Assembly: GCF_016195855.1 (NCBI RefSeq)
Contig: NZ_JACPYU010000010.1
Location: forward strand, 186,001 to 250,000
Direction: 5' to 3'
Origin: Aquabacterium sp.
GTDB lineage: Bacteria; Pseudomonadota; Gammaproteobacteria; Burkholderiales; Burkholderiaceae_C
DNA: 64,000 nt
Of the stretch, positions 24,728 to 34,734 are shown in pieces (the stretch's first letter is position 1; each line of letters opens with the position of its first letter). The translations under genes were made by a program, and so were the position numbers. Under the pieces are notes generated by a model that worked only from the letters and a program-made list of their open reading frames with translations, did no database searches and was not told the DNA's origin.

Positions 24728-26206
24728 TCAGCCAATGGCGGCAAAGTCAATGAAGCCGCGCTCGACATTGGTGTCCGTCAGTTTGACATGCAAGGTCTGG
24801 CCCACCTCCAGCTCGGGCACGTGGCCCACCAGCATGCCTTCGGCGGGCGGCGTGATCAGGCGCACCCAGGTGCCACTGTCGGTGCGGCCCGTCACGATGG
24901 CATCGAAGACCTCGCCAATGCGGGACTCCAGAAACAGCGCCGCTTCGGACTTGCGCACCCGGCGCTCCACCTTGCGTGCGGCATCTTCCTGGTTGGTGCA
25001 ATGCAAGGCCAGGGCCTGCAGCTCGTCGGTGGTGTACGGGGCCTTGTCGCCTTTGAGCAAGCTTTTGAGCATGCGCAGGGTGATCAAGTCGGGGTAGCGG
25101 CGGTTGGGGGCCGTGGAGTGCGTGTAGTCGCGCAGGGCCAGGCCGAAGTGGCCGATGGGCTCGGTGCTGGCGCGCTCCACCACATACTCGCCCGCGCCCA
25201 TCAGCTTGACCACGATCAGCGACAGGTCGGGAAAGCGCAAGGGGTCAGCCCGATGGCGCCGCGCCAGAAAGGCTTCCAGCGCACGCGAGTCGGGTGCCTT
25301 GGGCAAGGTCTCGCCGTATTTGCCGGCCAGCTCGACCAGGCGCAGCCAGCGCTCGGGCGAGCGCACGACGCGGCGCAACGACGCGCCACCATGGCTGGCC
25401 AGGAACTTGGCGGTGCAGGTGTTGGCGGCAATCATGAACTCCTCGATCAACTGCCGCCCGCGGTTCTGGACCTGCTGGCGGATGTCCACCACGCGCTCGC
25501 CTTCAAACACCGCGCGCGGCTGAAAGGTCTCCAGCTCCAGCGAGCCTTGTGCGTGGCGCTGCTTGCGCAGGCGCTGCGCGACCTCGTCCTGCTGGCGCAG
25601 CTGGCCTTCGATCTCGGGCACGATGCGGGCAGCATCCGGCAAGGGCGTCTGGCCATCAATCCAGGCGGAGATCGCGTCATACGCGAGCTTGGCCTTGTTG
25701 CGCACCAGGCCCCGGTAGACGCTGGCCTGCGTGATGCTTGCATCGGCCGCGATGTGCATCTCGGTGACGATGGCCAGGCGGTCCGCGTCCGGGTTCAGCG
25801 AGGTCAGGTCGGTGGACAGCCGCTCGGGCAGCATCGGAAAGATCCGGGCCGAGGTGTAGACCGAGGTGGTGTTGATGCGCGCGTGCTCGTCAATGGGCGA
25901 GCCCTTGTCGACCAGGCTGTCGACGTCGGCCACGGCCACCAGGATCTTGACCGCGCCATCGGCCATCGGCTCGCACACGGTGAGCTGGTCCAGGTCCAGC
26001 GAATCGTCGTTGTCGATGGAGCACCAGGGCAGGGCGCGCAGATCGCGGATGAGCGGGTCCGTGTCTTGCGCGGGCCCGGTGAGGGCATCCAGCTGGCGCT
26101 GCACACTGACCGAAAAGCTGGGCTCCAGCCCCCGCTCGGTCATGGCCTCTTCGGCAATGCGGGCCAGGTCGGTGCGATGGTGGTGGCGACGTTGTGATGA
26201 GGTCAT
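24728..26206 (-). CDS. Short RNB-domain ribonuclease
   Basis: A 492-residue RNase II/R-type exonuclease. The catalytic Asp cluster is visible in LPWCSIDNDDSLDLDQL (about residues 60-76). The RNB body continues with YTSARIFPMLPERLSTDLTS and HSTAPNRRYPDLITLRMLKS, the latter containing the conserved R..D region. An S1-like end follows (MLVGHVPELEVGQTLHVKL). The N-terminal cold-shock domains of RNase II and R (about 200 residues) are absent, and the His-rich N-terminus (SSQRRHHHRTD) replaces them. I chose the ATG at 26206 because the open frame upstream of it has no similarity. Members degrade RNA 3' to 5'. It starts 29 bases after the monooxygenase stop, so possibly co-transcribed. Confidence 0.9.
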   Translation of the reverse strand: MTSSQRRHHHRTDLARIAEEAMTERGLEPSFSVSVQRQLDALTGPAQDTDPLIRDLRALPWCSIDNDDSLDLDQLTVCEPMADGAVKILVAVADVDSLVDKGSPIDEHARINTTSVYTSARIFPMLPERLSTDLTSLNPDADRLAIVTEMHIAADASITQASVYRGLVRNKAKLAYDAISAWIDGQTPLPDAARIVPEIEGQLRQQDEVAQRLRKQRHAQGSLELETFQPRAVFEGERVVDIRQQVQNRGRQLIEEFMIAANTCTAKFLASHGGASLRRVVRSPERWLRLVELAGKYGETLPKAPDSRALEAFLARRHRADPLRFPDLSLIVVKLMGAGEYVVERASTEPIGHFGLALRDYTHSTAPNRRYPDLITLRMLKSLLKGDKAPYTTDELQALALHCTNQEDAARKVERRVRKSEAALFLESRIGEVFDAIVTGRTDSGTWVRLITPPAEGMLVGHVPELEVGQTLHVKLTDTNVERGFIDFAAIG

Positions 26207-26235
26207 GGGCGTCAAGCAAGGGAGACGCCCCCACT

Positions 26236-27741
26236 CTAACGCGCTTGTGGTGAAAAGCGCTGCACCAGGTCGTAAGCTTGCAGTGAAGCATGCCGGGTCA
26301 GCCAGCGGTAGCTCCAGGTGAAGCCGGGCCAGTTGGTGCTGTTGTGGCCCGAGGCGTCCACATACCAGCTCTTGCAGCCGTTCCACACCGTGCCCAGCAG
26401 GCGCTGCTGCACATGGGCGTTGTAGTGCGCGTAGCGCTGCGCATCGACCTCGATGGTGTCGACGCCGGTCTTGCGCATGGCCTGGATGCAGCGCAGCACA
26501 TGGGCGATCTGGCTCTCCAGCATGTAGACGATGGAGTTGTGGCCCAGGTTGGTGTTGGGGCCGTACAGCATGAACAGGTTGGGAAAGCCCGGCACCGTCA
26601 GGCCCAGATAGGCTTGCGCGCCGCCTTGCCAGGCCTCGTTGAGGTCGATGCCACCGCGCCCGGTGATGCGCATGGGCGCAAGGAACTCGGTGGCGGCAAA
26701 GCCGGTGCCGAAGATGAGCGCGTCCACCGCATGGTGCTGGCCATCGGTGGTCTCGACGCCATCGGGCGTGATGCGGCGGATGCCCTCTGTCACCAGCTCA
26801 ACCTGGGGCTTGCTCATCGTGGCCAGGTATTCACTCGACAAAAGGATGCGCTTGCAGCCGATCGGATAGTCCGGTGTGAGCTTGCGGCGCAGCGCGGCGT
26901 CGCGCACCTGCTGTTTGAGCAGGCGGCGAAAGGGCAGGCCGGCCGCCAGGGTCATCAGGCCCTTCAAGCGCGTGAAGCCCAGCGCCCGTGATTCGTACTG
27001 CACATAGATGCGCGCGCGCAGCAGCTTCATCAGCCAGGGCAGGCGACGCAACAGGGCCTTCTCGTTTTCGCTGTAGGCGCGATCGGGTCGCGGCAGGATG
27101 TAGGCCGGCGAGCGCTGAAAGACCTTGAGCGATGCCACCTCGTCGGCAATGGCCGGCACGAACTGGATGGCCGAGGCCCCCGTGCCGATCACGGCAACAC
27201 GCTGGCCGCGCAAGGGGTAGTCGTGGTCCCACTGTGCCGAGTGAAAGCTGCGGCCCTTGAAGCTGTCCAGCCCTTCGAGCTTGGGCCACAAGGGGCGGCT
27301 GAGCTGGCCGGTGGCCGTGATCAGCAGGCGGGCCTCCAGTTGCTGGCCATCGCGCAAGGTCACCGTCCAAAGCGCACGGTACTCGTCATAGCTGGCCTGG
27401 GCCACCTCGGCGCCAAAGCGGATGTGCGGGCGCAACTGGTACTTGTCGGTGCAGTGGCGCAGGTAGTTGTGAATCTCGGCCTGGGTGGCGAACACGCGTG
27501 ACCAGTTCGGGTTGGGCTCGAACGAAAACGAGTACAGGTGCGAGGGCACGTCGCAGGCCGCGCCGGGGTAGCTGTTGTCACGCCAGACGCCGCCCACATC
27601 GTGCTGCTTTTCCAGGATCACGAAGTCGCCCAGGCCCGCACGGCGCAAGGCGATGGCCATGCCGATGCCACCAAAGCCGGTGCCAACGATCAGTGCGCCC
27701 AATGGCTTGTTGCCGGAGTGAACGGGTGACGGGACCTGCAT
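26236..27741 (-). CDS. Flavin-containing (Baeyer-Villiger-type) monooxygenase, second copy
   Basis: A 501-residue FAD/NADPH monooxygenase. The FAD fingerprint is IVGTGFGGIGMAIALRRAGL, the NADPH motif is VIGTGASAIQFVPAI, and the intervening FKGRSFHSAQWDHDY matches FxGxxxHxxxW with the common following D. The conserved GVWRDNSYPGAACDVPSHLY stretch is intact. I chose the ATG at 27741: the frame is open to 27957, but those 72 residues lack family similarity. It is not a close duplicate of the 19768 enzyme (different motif residues throughout). The substrate is unknown; ketones, steroids or alkyl chains are typical for the family. A ~330-base divergent region separates it from the EAL gene. Confidence 0.92.
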   Translation of the reverse strand: MQVPSPVHSGNKPLGALIVGTGFGGIGMAIALRRAGLGDFVILEKQHDVGGVWRDNSYPGAACDVPSHLYSFSFEPNPNWSRVFATQAEIHNYLRHCTDKYQLRPHIRFGAEVAQASYDEYRALWTVTLRDGQQLEARLLITATGQLSRPLWPKLEGLDSFKGRSFHSAQWDHDYPLRGQRVAVIGTGASAIQFVPAIADEVASLKVFQRSPAYILPRPDRAYSENEKALLRRLPWLMKLLRARIYVQYESRALGFTRLKGLMTLAAGLPFRRLLKQQVRDAALRRKLTPDYPIGCKRILLSSEYLATMSKPQVELVTEGIRRITPDGVETTDGQHHAVDALIFGTGFAATEFLAPMRITGRGGIDLNEAWQGGAQAYLGLTVPGFPNLFMLYGPNTNLGHNSIVYMLESQIAHVLRCIQAMRKTGVDTIEVDAQRYAHYNAHVQQRLLGTVWNGCKSWYVDASGHNSTNWPGFTWSYRWLTRHASLQAYDLVQRFSPQAR

Positions 27742-28070
27742 CGAACTTCCTTGCCGGGTTGAACGGGGCCGGGACGTTCCGGCGGTGCTTGATGTTGCCG
27801 CGCCGAGGGCAGGATGCAAATGACGAAATGGGCCAGGTGCTTGATGATTTGGGCCAATTGGATGGGGTTCGGGGTATGTACGGATGAGCTTTTGGGACGT
27901 CGTGCGTGGCGCCCCGCGCCCATCGATGAGCTGTGGCGGATGTGTGTACCGGTGCACGCTGGCGCGCGGGCATTGTTCACGCTATGGCGCTGCTTGGCAC
28001 TTACCCTCAAGGGTAGTCGGCCCGCATCCGATATAAGGTGTAACTTTCATCCTTCAACGCGCACGCCTAC
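27742..28070. other. Divergent intergenic region with a perfect dyad
   Basis: 329 bases between the monooxygenase and EAL genes. A perfect inverted repeat TACCCTCAAGGGTA (28002-28015) lies 55 bases before the EAL start and could be an operator. A TATAAG at 28032-28037 is a possible -10 box, but I see no matching -35. Plus-strand frames in this stretch have no protein character. Confidence 0.45.
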
Positions 28071-29498
28071 ATGCCTTTCCCCGGCCAGCAAGCGGGCAAA
28101 CCTGCCAAACAGAACAGCCGCGGCATCTGGCGCAGCCCAGGTGACAAGCATCAGCGGCGCATCGAGCTGATGGTGCTCATCGGCTGCGCCTTCCTGATCG
28201 TGGCAGGGGGCGGGTGGGCCATTCTGTTCGCCTTGCGTGCGCAATGGCTGGCCGTGCCCATGGAGCTGTGGCTGATGGGCACGGGCATCGTGGGGGTGGT
28301 GATGACCCGCCGGCAGAACGCCCATGCGGCGGGCATGCTGGTGCTGGGCACGCTGTTCATCACGCTGATCGGCATCTGCCTGGTGATCGACGTGCCTTCG
28401 GACAAGGTGCCTCGCTCCACACACCATCTCTTGCCGTCCTTGGGGGCGGGTGCCTACCTCTTGCTGCGCGGCCGGCACAGCGTGTTGCGCCATGGCGTGC
28501 CGCTGCTCTTTTTTGCCGCCTTCGTTTTCCTGGACCTGACCCGTTTCGGCCTGGCGCCCGGTTATGTGCAGCCCGACGATGTGCGCGCCCTCAATGCCTG
28601 GGGCAACGACATCTTTGCCGTGGCCACGCTCTACATGGTCCTGCAGGTGATGCAGGCCGACGTGAATGCCCGCAATGCACTGGAGGCCGACTTCCGCACC
28701 GCCCTGATCGAAGGGCAGTTCCTGCTGCACTACCAGCCGCAGGTGCATGCCGATGGCCGGGTGATCGGTGCCGAAGCCCTGGTGCGCTGGAAGCACCCGC
28801 GCCACGGCATGGTGTCGCCAGGCGAGTTCATCCCCATGGCCGAGCAGACCGGCCTGATCCTGCCGCTGGGCGAGTGGGTGCTCAAGCAGGCGTGCACGCA
28901 ATTGGCCAGCTGGGCCTTGAACCCCGCGACCGCCGCTTTGCAGCTGGCTGTGAACGTCAGTGCGCGACAGTTCCGTCAGCCGGACTTCGTCGCACAGGTA
29001 CTCAGCATCGTGGACCGTTGCGGCATCGAGCCCAGCCGGCTCAAGCTGGAGCTCACCGAGAGCATGCTGGTCAACGATGTGGACGACATCATCGCCAAGA
29101 TGTCGGCGCTCAAGGAGCGGGGCGTGAGCTTCTCGCTCGATGACTTCGGCACCGGCTTCTCATCGCTGTCCTACCTCAAGCGCCTGCCGCTGGACCAGCT
29201 CAAGATCGACCAGGCCTTTGTGCGCGACCTGCAGACCAACCCCAACGATGCGGCCATTGCCAGCACCGTGGTCAGCCTGGGCCAGAACCTGGGCCTGGAG
29301 GTGATCGCCGAAGGGGTGGAAACCGAAGGCCAGCGCAGCTTCCTGACCACCATCGGTTGCCATCGCTTTCAGGGCTATCTGTTCAGCAAGCCCGTGGCCA
29401 TTGCCGATTTCGAGGGCTTCCTGACGCGCCAGCTTGGCGCGGAGGAGGTGTCGCTGACGCCGCAGGCTGGCAAGCCGGCCGACCCCGTCAAGGTGTGA
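28071..29498 (+). CDS. Membrane EAL-domain c-di-GMP phosphodiesterase
   Basis: A 475-residue protein. The first ~200 residues contain about five or six membrane helices (for example LMVLIGCAFLIVAGGGWAIL). The C-terminal ~250 residues are an EAL domain with the motif in IGAEALVRWKHPRHGMVSPG, LELTESMLVND, DDFGTGFSSLSYLKRLPLDQ and the EGVETEGQ loop, all metal and catalytic residues looking intact. It should cleave c-di-GMP to pGpG. There is no GGDEF domain, so it is a dedicated phosphodiesterase that can oppose the cyclases at 7451 and 21574. The sensory input is the membrane part; its ligand is unknown. Confidence 0.93.
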   Translation: MPFPGQQAGKPAKQNSRGIWRSPGDKHQRRIELMVLIGCAFLIVAGGGWAILFALRAQWLAVPMELWLMGTGIVGVVMTRRQNAHAAGMLVLGTLFITLIGICLVIDVPSDKVPRSTHHLLPSLGAGAYLLLRGRHSVLRHGVPLLFFAAFVFLDLTRFGLAPGYVQPDDVRALNAWGNDIFAVATLYMVLQVMQADVNARNALEADFRTALIEGQFLLHYQPQVHADGRVIGAEALVRWKHPRHGMVSPGEFIPMAEQTGLILPLGEWVLKQACTQLASWALNPATAALQLAVNVSARQFRQPDFVAQVLSIVDRCGIEPSRLKLELTESMLVNDVDDIIAKMSALKERGVSFSLDDFGTGFSSLSYLKRLPLDQLKIDQAFVRDLQTNPNDAAIASTVVSLGQNLGLEVIAEGVETEGQRSFLTTIGCHRFQGYLFSKPVAIADFEGFLTRQLGAEEVSLTPQAGKPADPVKV

Positions 29499-29521
29499 GG
29501 CGCGGCACGCGCACCTGAGCC

Positions 29522-29770
29522 TTACTTGTAGAAGGCTTCGACCTTGCCCTTGAGGGTGAGCATCAGGGGCTTGCCCTTGCGGTCGACCTTCTTGCCGGCG
29601 GCGACCTTGATCCAGCCTTCGCTCACGCAGTACTCTTCAACATCGACACGCTCCTTGTCATTGAAGCGGATGCCGATGTCGTGCTTGAACACGTCAGCGT
29701 TGAAATAAGGGCTGGAGGGATCGATGGCCAGGCGGTCAGGCAGGGCGGGCGTAGGTGCGGCTTCGCTCAT
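29522..29770 (-). CDS. DUF3297 family protein
   Basis: An 82-residue protein matching DUF3297: ALPDRLAIDPSSPYFNADVF, then IGIRFNDKERVDVEEYCVSE, GWIKVAAGKKVDRKGKPLML and ending LKGKVEAFYK. I chose the ATG at 29770 because family members start there (MSEAAPTPALPDRLA); the open frame extends to 30067 without similarity. The function of the family is unknown; it is a small, conserved, soluble proteobacterial protein. It is convergent with the EAL gene (23-base gap). Confidence 0.92.
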   Translation of the reverse strand: MSEAAPTPALPDRLAIDPSSPYFNADVFKHDIGIRFNDKERVDVEEYCVSEGWIKVAAGKKVDRKGKPLMLTLKGKVEAFYK

Positions 29771-29843
29771 GGGTCTCTTCTTGTTCAGGATCGGGTTCAG
29801 CAAAAACTTGCTCAGAGCGCCATTGTCCAGGATTTGGCGGGGC

Positions 29844-30122
29844 TCAAGCCAGGGTCCTGGGTGGGTTGCCAGACTCCGGTGGGCCACCTCGGTGGGATTT
29901 GGTCCAGCTGTAGTCGGCGGGCAGTTCGTCGCTGACACCGGGCTTGCCCACGTGGTCGCCCAGTTCCGAATTGGTGACGATGTGGCTGTGCAGCGGCTTG
30001 CCGTCGGCGTCCTTCTCCTTGCGTTTAGCTTCAGAGAAGGCCAGCGCTTCGAGCAATTGCTGGTCATTGAAGGTGGCCACGAAAGGCTGGCCTTGGGTCA
30101 GCCAATACACAACGATGCTCAT
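29844..30122 (-). CDS. Small hypothetical protein (92 aa)
   Basis: A 92-residue protein from the ATG at 30122, MSIVVYWLTQGQPFVATFND at the N-terminus, then a charged central helix (LALAFSEAKRKEKDADGKP region) and HSHIVTNSELGDHVGKPGVS. It reads as a complete small alpha/beta protein with no signal peptide. I do not recognise a family, although similar short proteins near DUF3297 genes would not surprise me. It lies 73 bases upstream of the DUF3297 gene on the same strand. Confidence 0.65.
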   Translation of the reverse strand: MSIVVYWLTQGQPFVATFNDQQLLEALAFSEAKRKEKDADGKPLHSHIVTNSELGDHVGKPGVSDELPADYSWTKSHRGGPPESGNPPRTLA

Positions 30123-30272
30123 GCGGTGATCCATTTCGGGCCAGGCGAATGCCCGGCGCTGGCCGAGTTTGACACACAGGCAAGTCCGCGGCGAGATCCG
30201 CCGCCGCTTTCAGGCACGCTGTTTGCCCCTCATTGCAGAACGTGATTCACGTGGCTTTCGAGGGACCTCACC

Positions 30273-32639
<2,367 letters not shown>

Positions 32640-32672
32640 ACCCCGATGGCATCTTGTCAACTGGAGTCCTGC

Positions 32673-33584
32673 ATGAAGCACCTGCTGGCCCGCCCTCAGC
32701 GCCCCATCTTGTCGCGCTGGCTGGGTGGTGACACGCTCTTTGCCTTTGACTTCGACGGGACCTTGTCGCCGCTCACCGATCGGCCCAGCCAGGCAGGCCT
32801 GCTGCCTGCTGCCCGCGAGGCCCTGACCCAGTTGTCCAGCCTGGCCTGCGTGGCGGTGGTCTCTGGTCGTGCCCGTGCCGATCTGGTGGCGCGCCTGCCT
32901 GAAGGGGTGAGGTATGTGGTGGGCAACCATGGCAACGAAGGCTTGCCCGGCGTGGACGTGCACACGCGTGCAAGCCTGGTGGGCTGTTGCAAGGCCTGGC
33001 TGGCTCAACTGGCCAGGATGGGGGCCACTGGCGCACAGCATCCCCAACTGGCGGGCGTTTTCATCGAAGACAAGGGGGTGACCTTGTCTTTGCACTACCG
33101 CCATTGCGCGGATCATGAACAGGCTGCAAGCCTGTTGAACGCGCGTGTGGCTAGTCTGAATCCACCTGCGCTGGCCATACCGGGGCACATGGTGATCAAC
33201 CTCTTGCCGCCCGGGGCTCGCACCAAACGGCACGCCCTGCTGGCCTTGATGCGAGACAGTGGCTGCGGCCAGGCCCTTTATGTGGGAGACGATGACACCG
33301 ATGAGCTGGCCTTCACGGGGGCCCCCCGCCATTGGTTGACCGTGCGTGTGGGCTGGTGCGAGGCCAGCCACGCGCGTTACCTGCTGCGCGACCCATCGGA
33401 CGTGACCCGCCTGATGTTGCTGGCCATCAGGCGGCGGGCCGCTCAGGGGCGAGAGGCCCCGCCTTGTCCCAGTCCGCCCTCAACCTTGGCAGGTATTGCG
33501 GATACCCCAGCTGGATGTAGGCCAGAAGCCGCTCGCGCACCTCGCAACGCAAATCCCAGTTCTTCAGGGAATCGGCAGAGCTGA
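32673..33584 (+). CDS. otsB: Trehalose-6-phosphate phosphatase, C-terminus apparently extended
   Basis: A 303-residue HAD phosphatase. Motif I is FAFDFDGTLSPLTDRP, motif II region is VAVVSGRARADL, then VGNHGNEG, and motif IV is YVGDDDTDELAF. It removes phosphate from trehalose-6-phosphate, completing the pathway with the upstream otsA. I chose the ATG at 32673 (GGAG upstream); an ATG at 32646 adds nine residues. After LMLLAIRRRAAQ the last ~50 residues are Pro/Ser/Ala-rich and read across the antisense strand of a broken MscS remnant, so the native stop was probably lost in a rearrangement. This is inference; the catalytic part is complete. Confidence 0.92.
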   Translation: MKHLLARPQRPILSRWLGGDTLFAFDFDGTLSPLTDRPSQAGLLPAAREALTQLSSLACVAVVSGRARADLVARLPEGVRYVVGNHGNEGLPGVDVHTRASLVGCCKAWLAQLARMGATGAQHPQLAGVFIEDKGVTLSLHYRHCADHEQAASLLNARVASLNPPALAIPGHMVINLLPPGARTKRHALLALMRDSGCGQALYVGDDDTDELAFTGAPRHWLTVRVGWCEASHARYLLRDPSDVTRLMLLAIRRRAAQGREAPPCPSPPSTLAGIADTPAGCRPEAARAPRNANPSSSGNRQS

Positions 33585-33896
33585 CCAGGCAGCGCAACTG
33601 CATGACCTGTTCGCCGGCCTCGGGACATCGGGGACGGTCATCAGCACCTTGGCGACGCCGATCAGGCTGAGGATGGCGGTGGCGCTGCGCGTGATGACGC
33701 GGGTCTGCGTCATGAGCCCGCGGTGAGCATTCAGGGGTGTACGCCTTGTTTGCCGCACTTTTTTCAAAAGATCGGAACCCATTGCCGCCCGCATCAGCAA
33801 GGCGCCGACGCCACGGAAGACCAGGCTGGCGGCCGACAAGGCACGTCGCTTGCCCCAAGAGTCATGCGGCAACCCAGGTTCGGGGTGCTGAAACAC
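33427..33896 (-). pseudogene. Remnant of an MscS-type mechanosensitive channel gene
   Basis: Two fragments in different frames. In one frame (about 33640-33800) a piece resembling an MscS-family membrane segment reads LMTQTRVITRSATAILSLIG, then VAKVLMTVPDV. In another frame (33427-33600) the end of such a protein reads QLRCLVSSADSLKNWDLRCE, then VRERLLAYIQLGYPQYLPRL and a normal stop. The pore helix and the beta domain, roughly 150-200 residues, are missing between them, with a frame change. This looks like an internal deletion followed by decay. The identification is from remembered family patterns and is moderately sure. It overlaps the otsB 3' end in antisense. Confidence 0.6.
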
Positions 33897-33915
33897 TTCT
33901 GTAAGGAGCCATTCA

Positions 33916-34302
33916 ATGAACGTGTGTCAACAACTCATTCCCGCTGCATTGGCCTGCGCCATGCTGTCGATGGTCGGGCCGGTGTGGTCCGAGCCGACGA
34001 CAACGGGTGAGCCTCCCAAGGCCCAGGCCGACACCCCCGGCTCGTCCAAGGGGGCAGCCACCGGGGCCGCTACCGGGGCCGCTACCGGGGCAGGCGCAAA
34101 CCGACCGGCCATGCCACCGTGGAACATGGACGACGCGCCACCTGCGGCAGGCTTGCGCGGGGATGCCGCCAGTCAGCCTGATGAAGACAAGGCCTCGGGT
34201 GCCAGCAAAGGCAAGAAGCACAAGGCCGGCAACAAGAACAAGGCCAAAGACAATCAAGGGAGCGCAAGCAATGCGGACAGCGAACCCAGCTCGCCACGAT
34301 GA
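33916..34302 (+). CDS. Exported low-complexity protein
   Basis: A 128-residue protein with a clear Sec signal peptide (MNVCQQLIPAALACAMLSMV, cleavage likely after VWS or a few residues later). The mature part is low in complexity: Pro/Thr/Gly/Ala-rich with three ATGA repeats, then a Lys-rich stretch (GKKHKAGNKNKAKDNQ) and a Ser-rich end. It is probably disordered in the periplasm or outside. I recognise no family and no function can be assigned. It lies in the decayed region beside the MscS remnant. Confidence 0.6.
   Translation: MNVCQQLIPAALACAMLSMVGPVWSEPTTTGEPPKAQADTPGSSKGAATGAATGAATGAGANRPAMPPWNMDDAPPAAGLRGDAASQPDEDKASGASKGKKHKAGNKNKAKDNQGSASNADSEPSSPR
34057..34092 (+). repeat. 3 x 12-bp tandem repeat
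   Basis: Three copies of GCYACCGGGGCM (34057-34068, 34069-34080, 34081-34092) encode an Ala-Thr-Gly-Ala repeat in the exported low-complexity protein. Copies 2 and 3 differ only in the last base. Confidence 0.9.
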
Positions 34303-34369
34303 GTGAGGCTCATGGGCCGTCTGCCCTTGAGCAAGGCGACCCATGACTGCGGCGCGAAATGGAGCCACT

Positions 34370-34606
34370 TCATTTCGCGTTGGTGCGGACTTCGATGTTG
34401 TTGCGCACACTCTGGACACCCGATACCGTCAGGGCGAGGCCGCCAGCCAGGGCGCGTTCTTCGGGGGTCAGCGCAAAGCCTGACAACAGGACTTCACCCC
34501 CCAGTGTTTCCACACTCAGCCGCATGACGCTGACCTGTTTGTTTTCTGCAAGCCGTGCTTTCACCCTGGCCGTGATGGTGCTGTCATCGACGTACTGGAC
34601 CGGCAA
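34370..34606 (-). pseudogene. BON-domain protein lacking its export signal, probably truncated
   Basis: A 78-residue BON domain: VQYVDDSTITARVKARLAEN, then VSVMRLSVETLGGEVLLSGF and the end VSGVQSVRNNIEVRTNAK. Full-length relatives are exported and carry a signal peptide of 20-30 residues directly before YVDD. Here the only possible start is TTG at 34606, and the codon before it is an in-frame TGA; upstream, an ATG-led stretch (MALCVLRQ) in the same frame ends at that stop. So the N-terminus seems lost by mutation. BON domains bind phospholipid in the envelope. If translated from TTG it would be a cytoplasmic stub. Confidence 0.6.
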
Positions 34607-34734
34607 TCATTGCCGCAAGACACACAAAGCCATGTAGCCTTGGCCGGCTTGGGGAGGGTTGCTGCCTGGGTCATGCCTGGGCATGGATGTTGCGGCGCAG
34701 CAGGCATCCATCCACCACAGAGAGAGCCCCCGTC

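Noticed and set aside
27814-28170. Plus-strand frame of 118 codons in the monooxygenase-EAL gap
   Set aside because: No ribosome site, no protein pattern, and it overlaps the EAL start in another frame.
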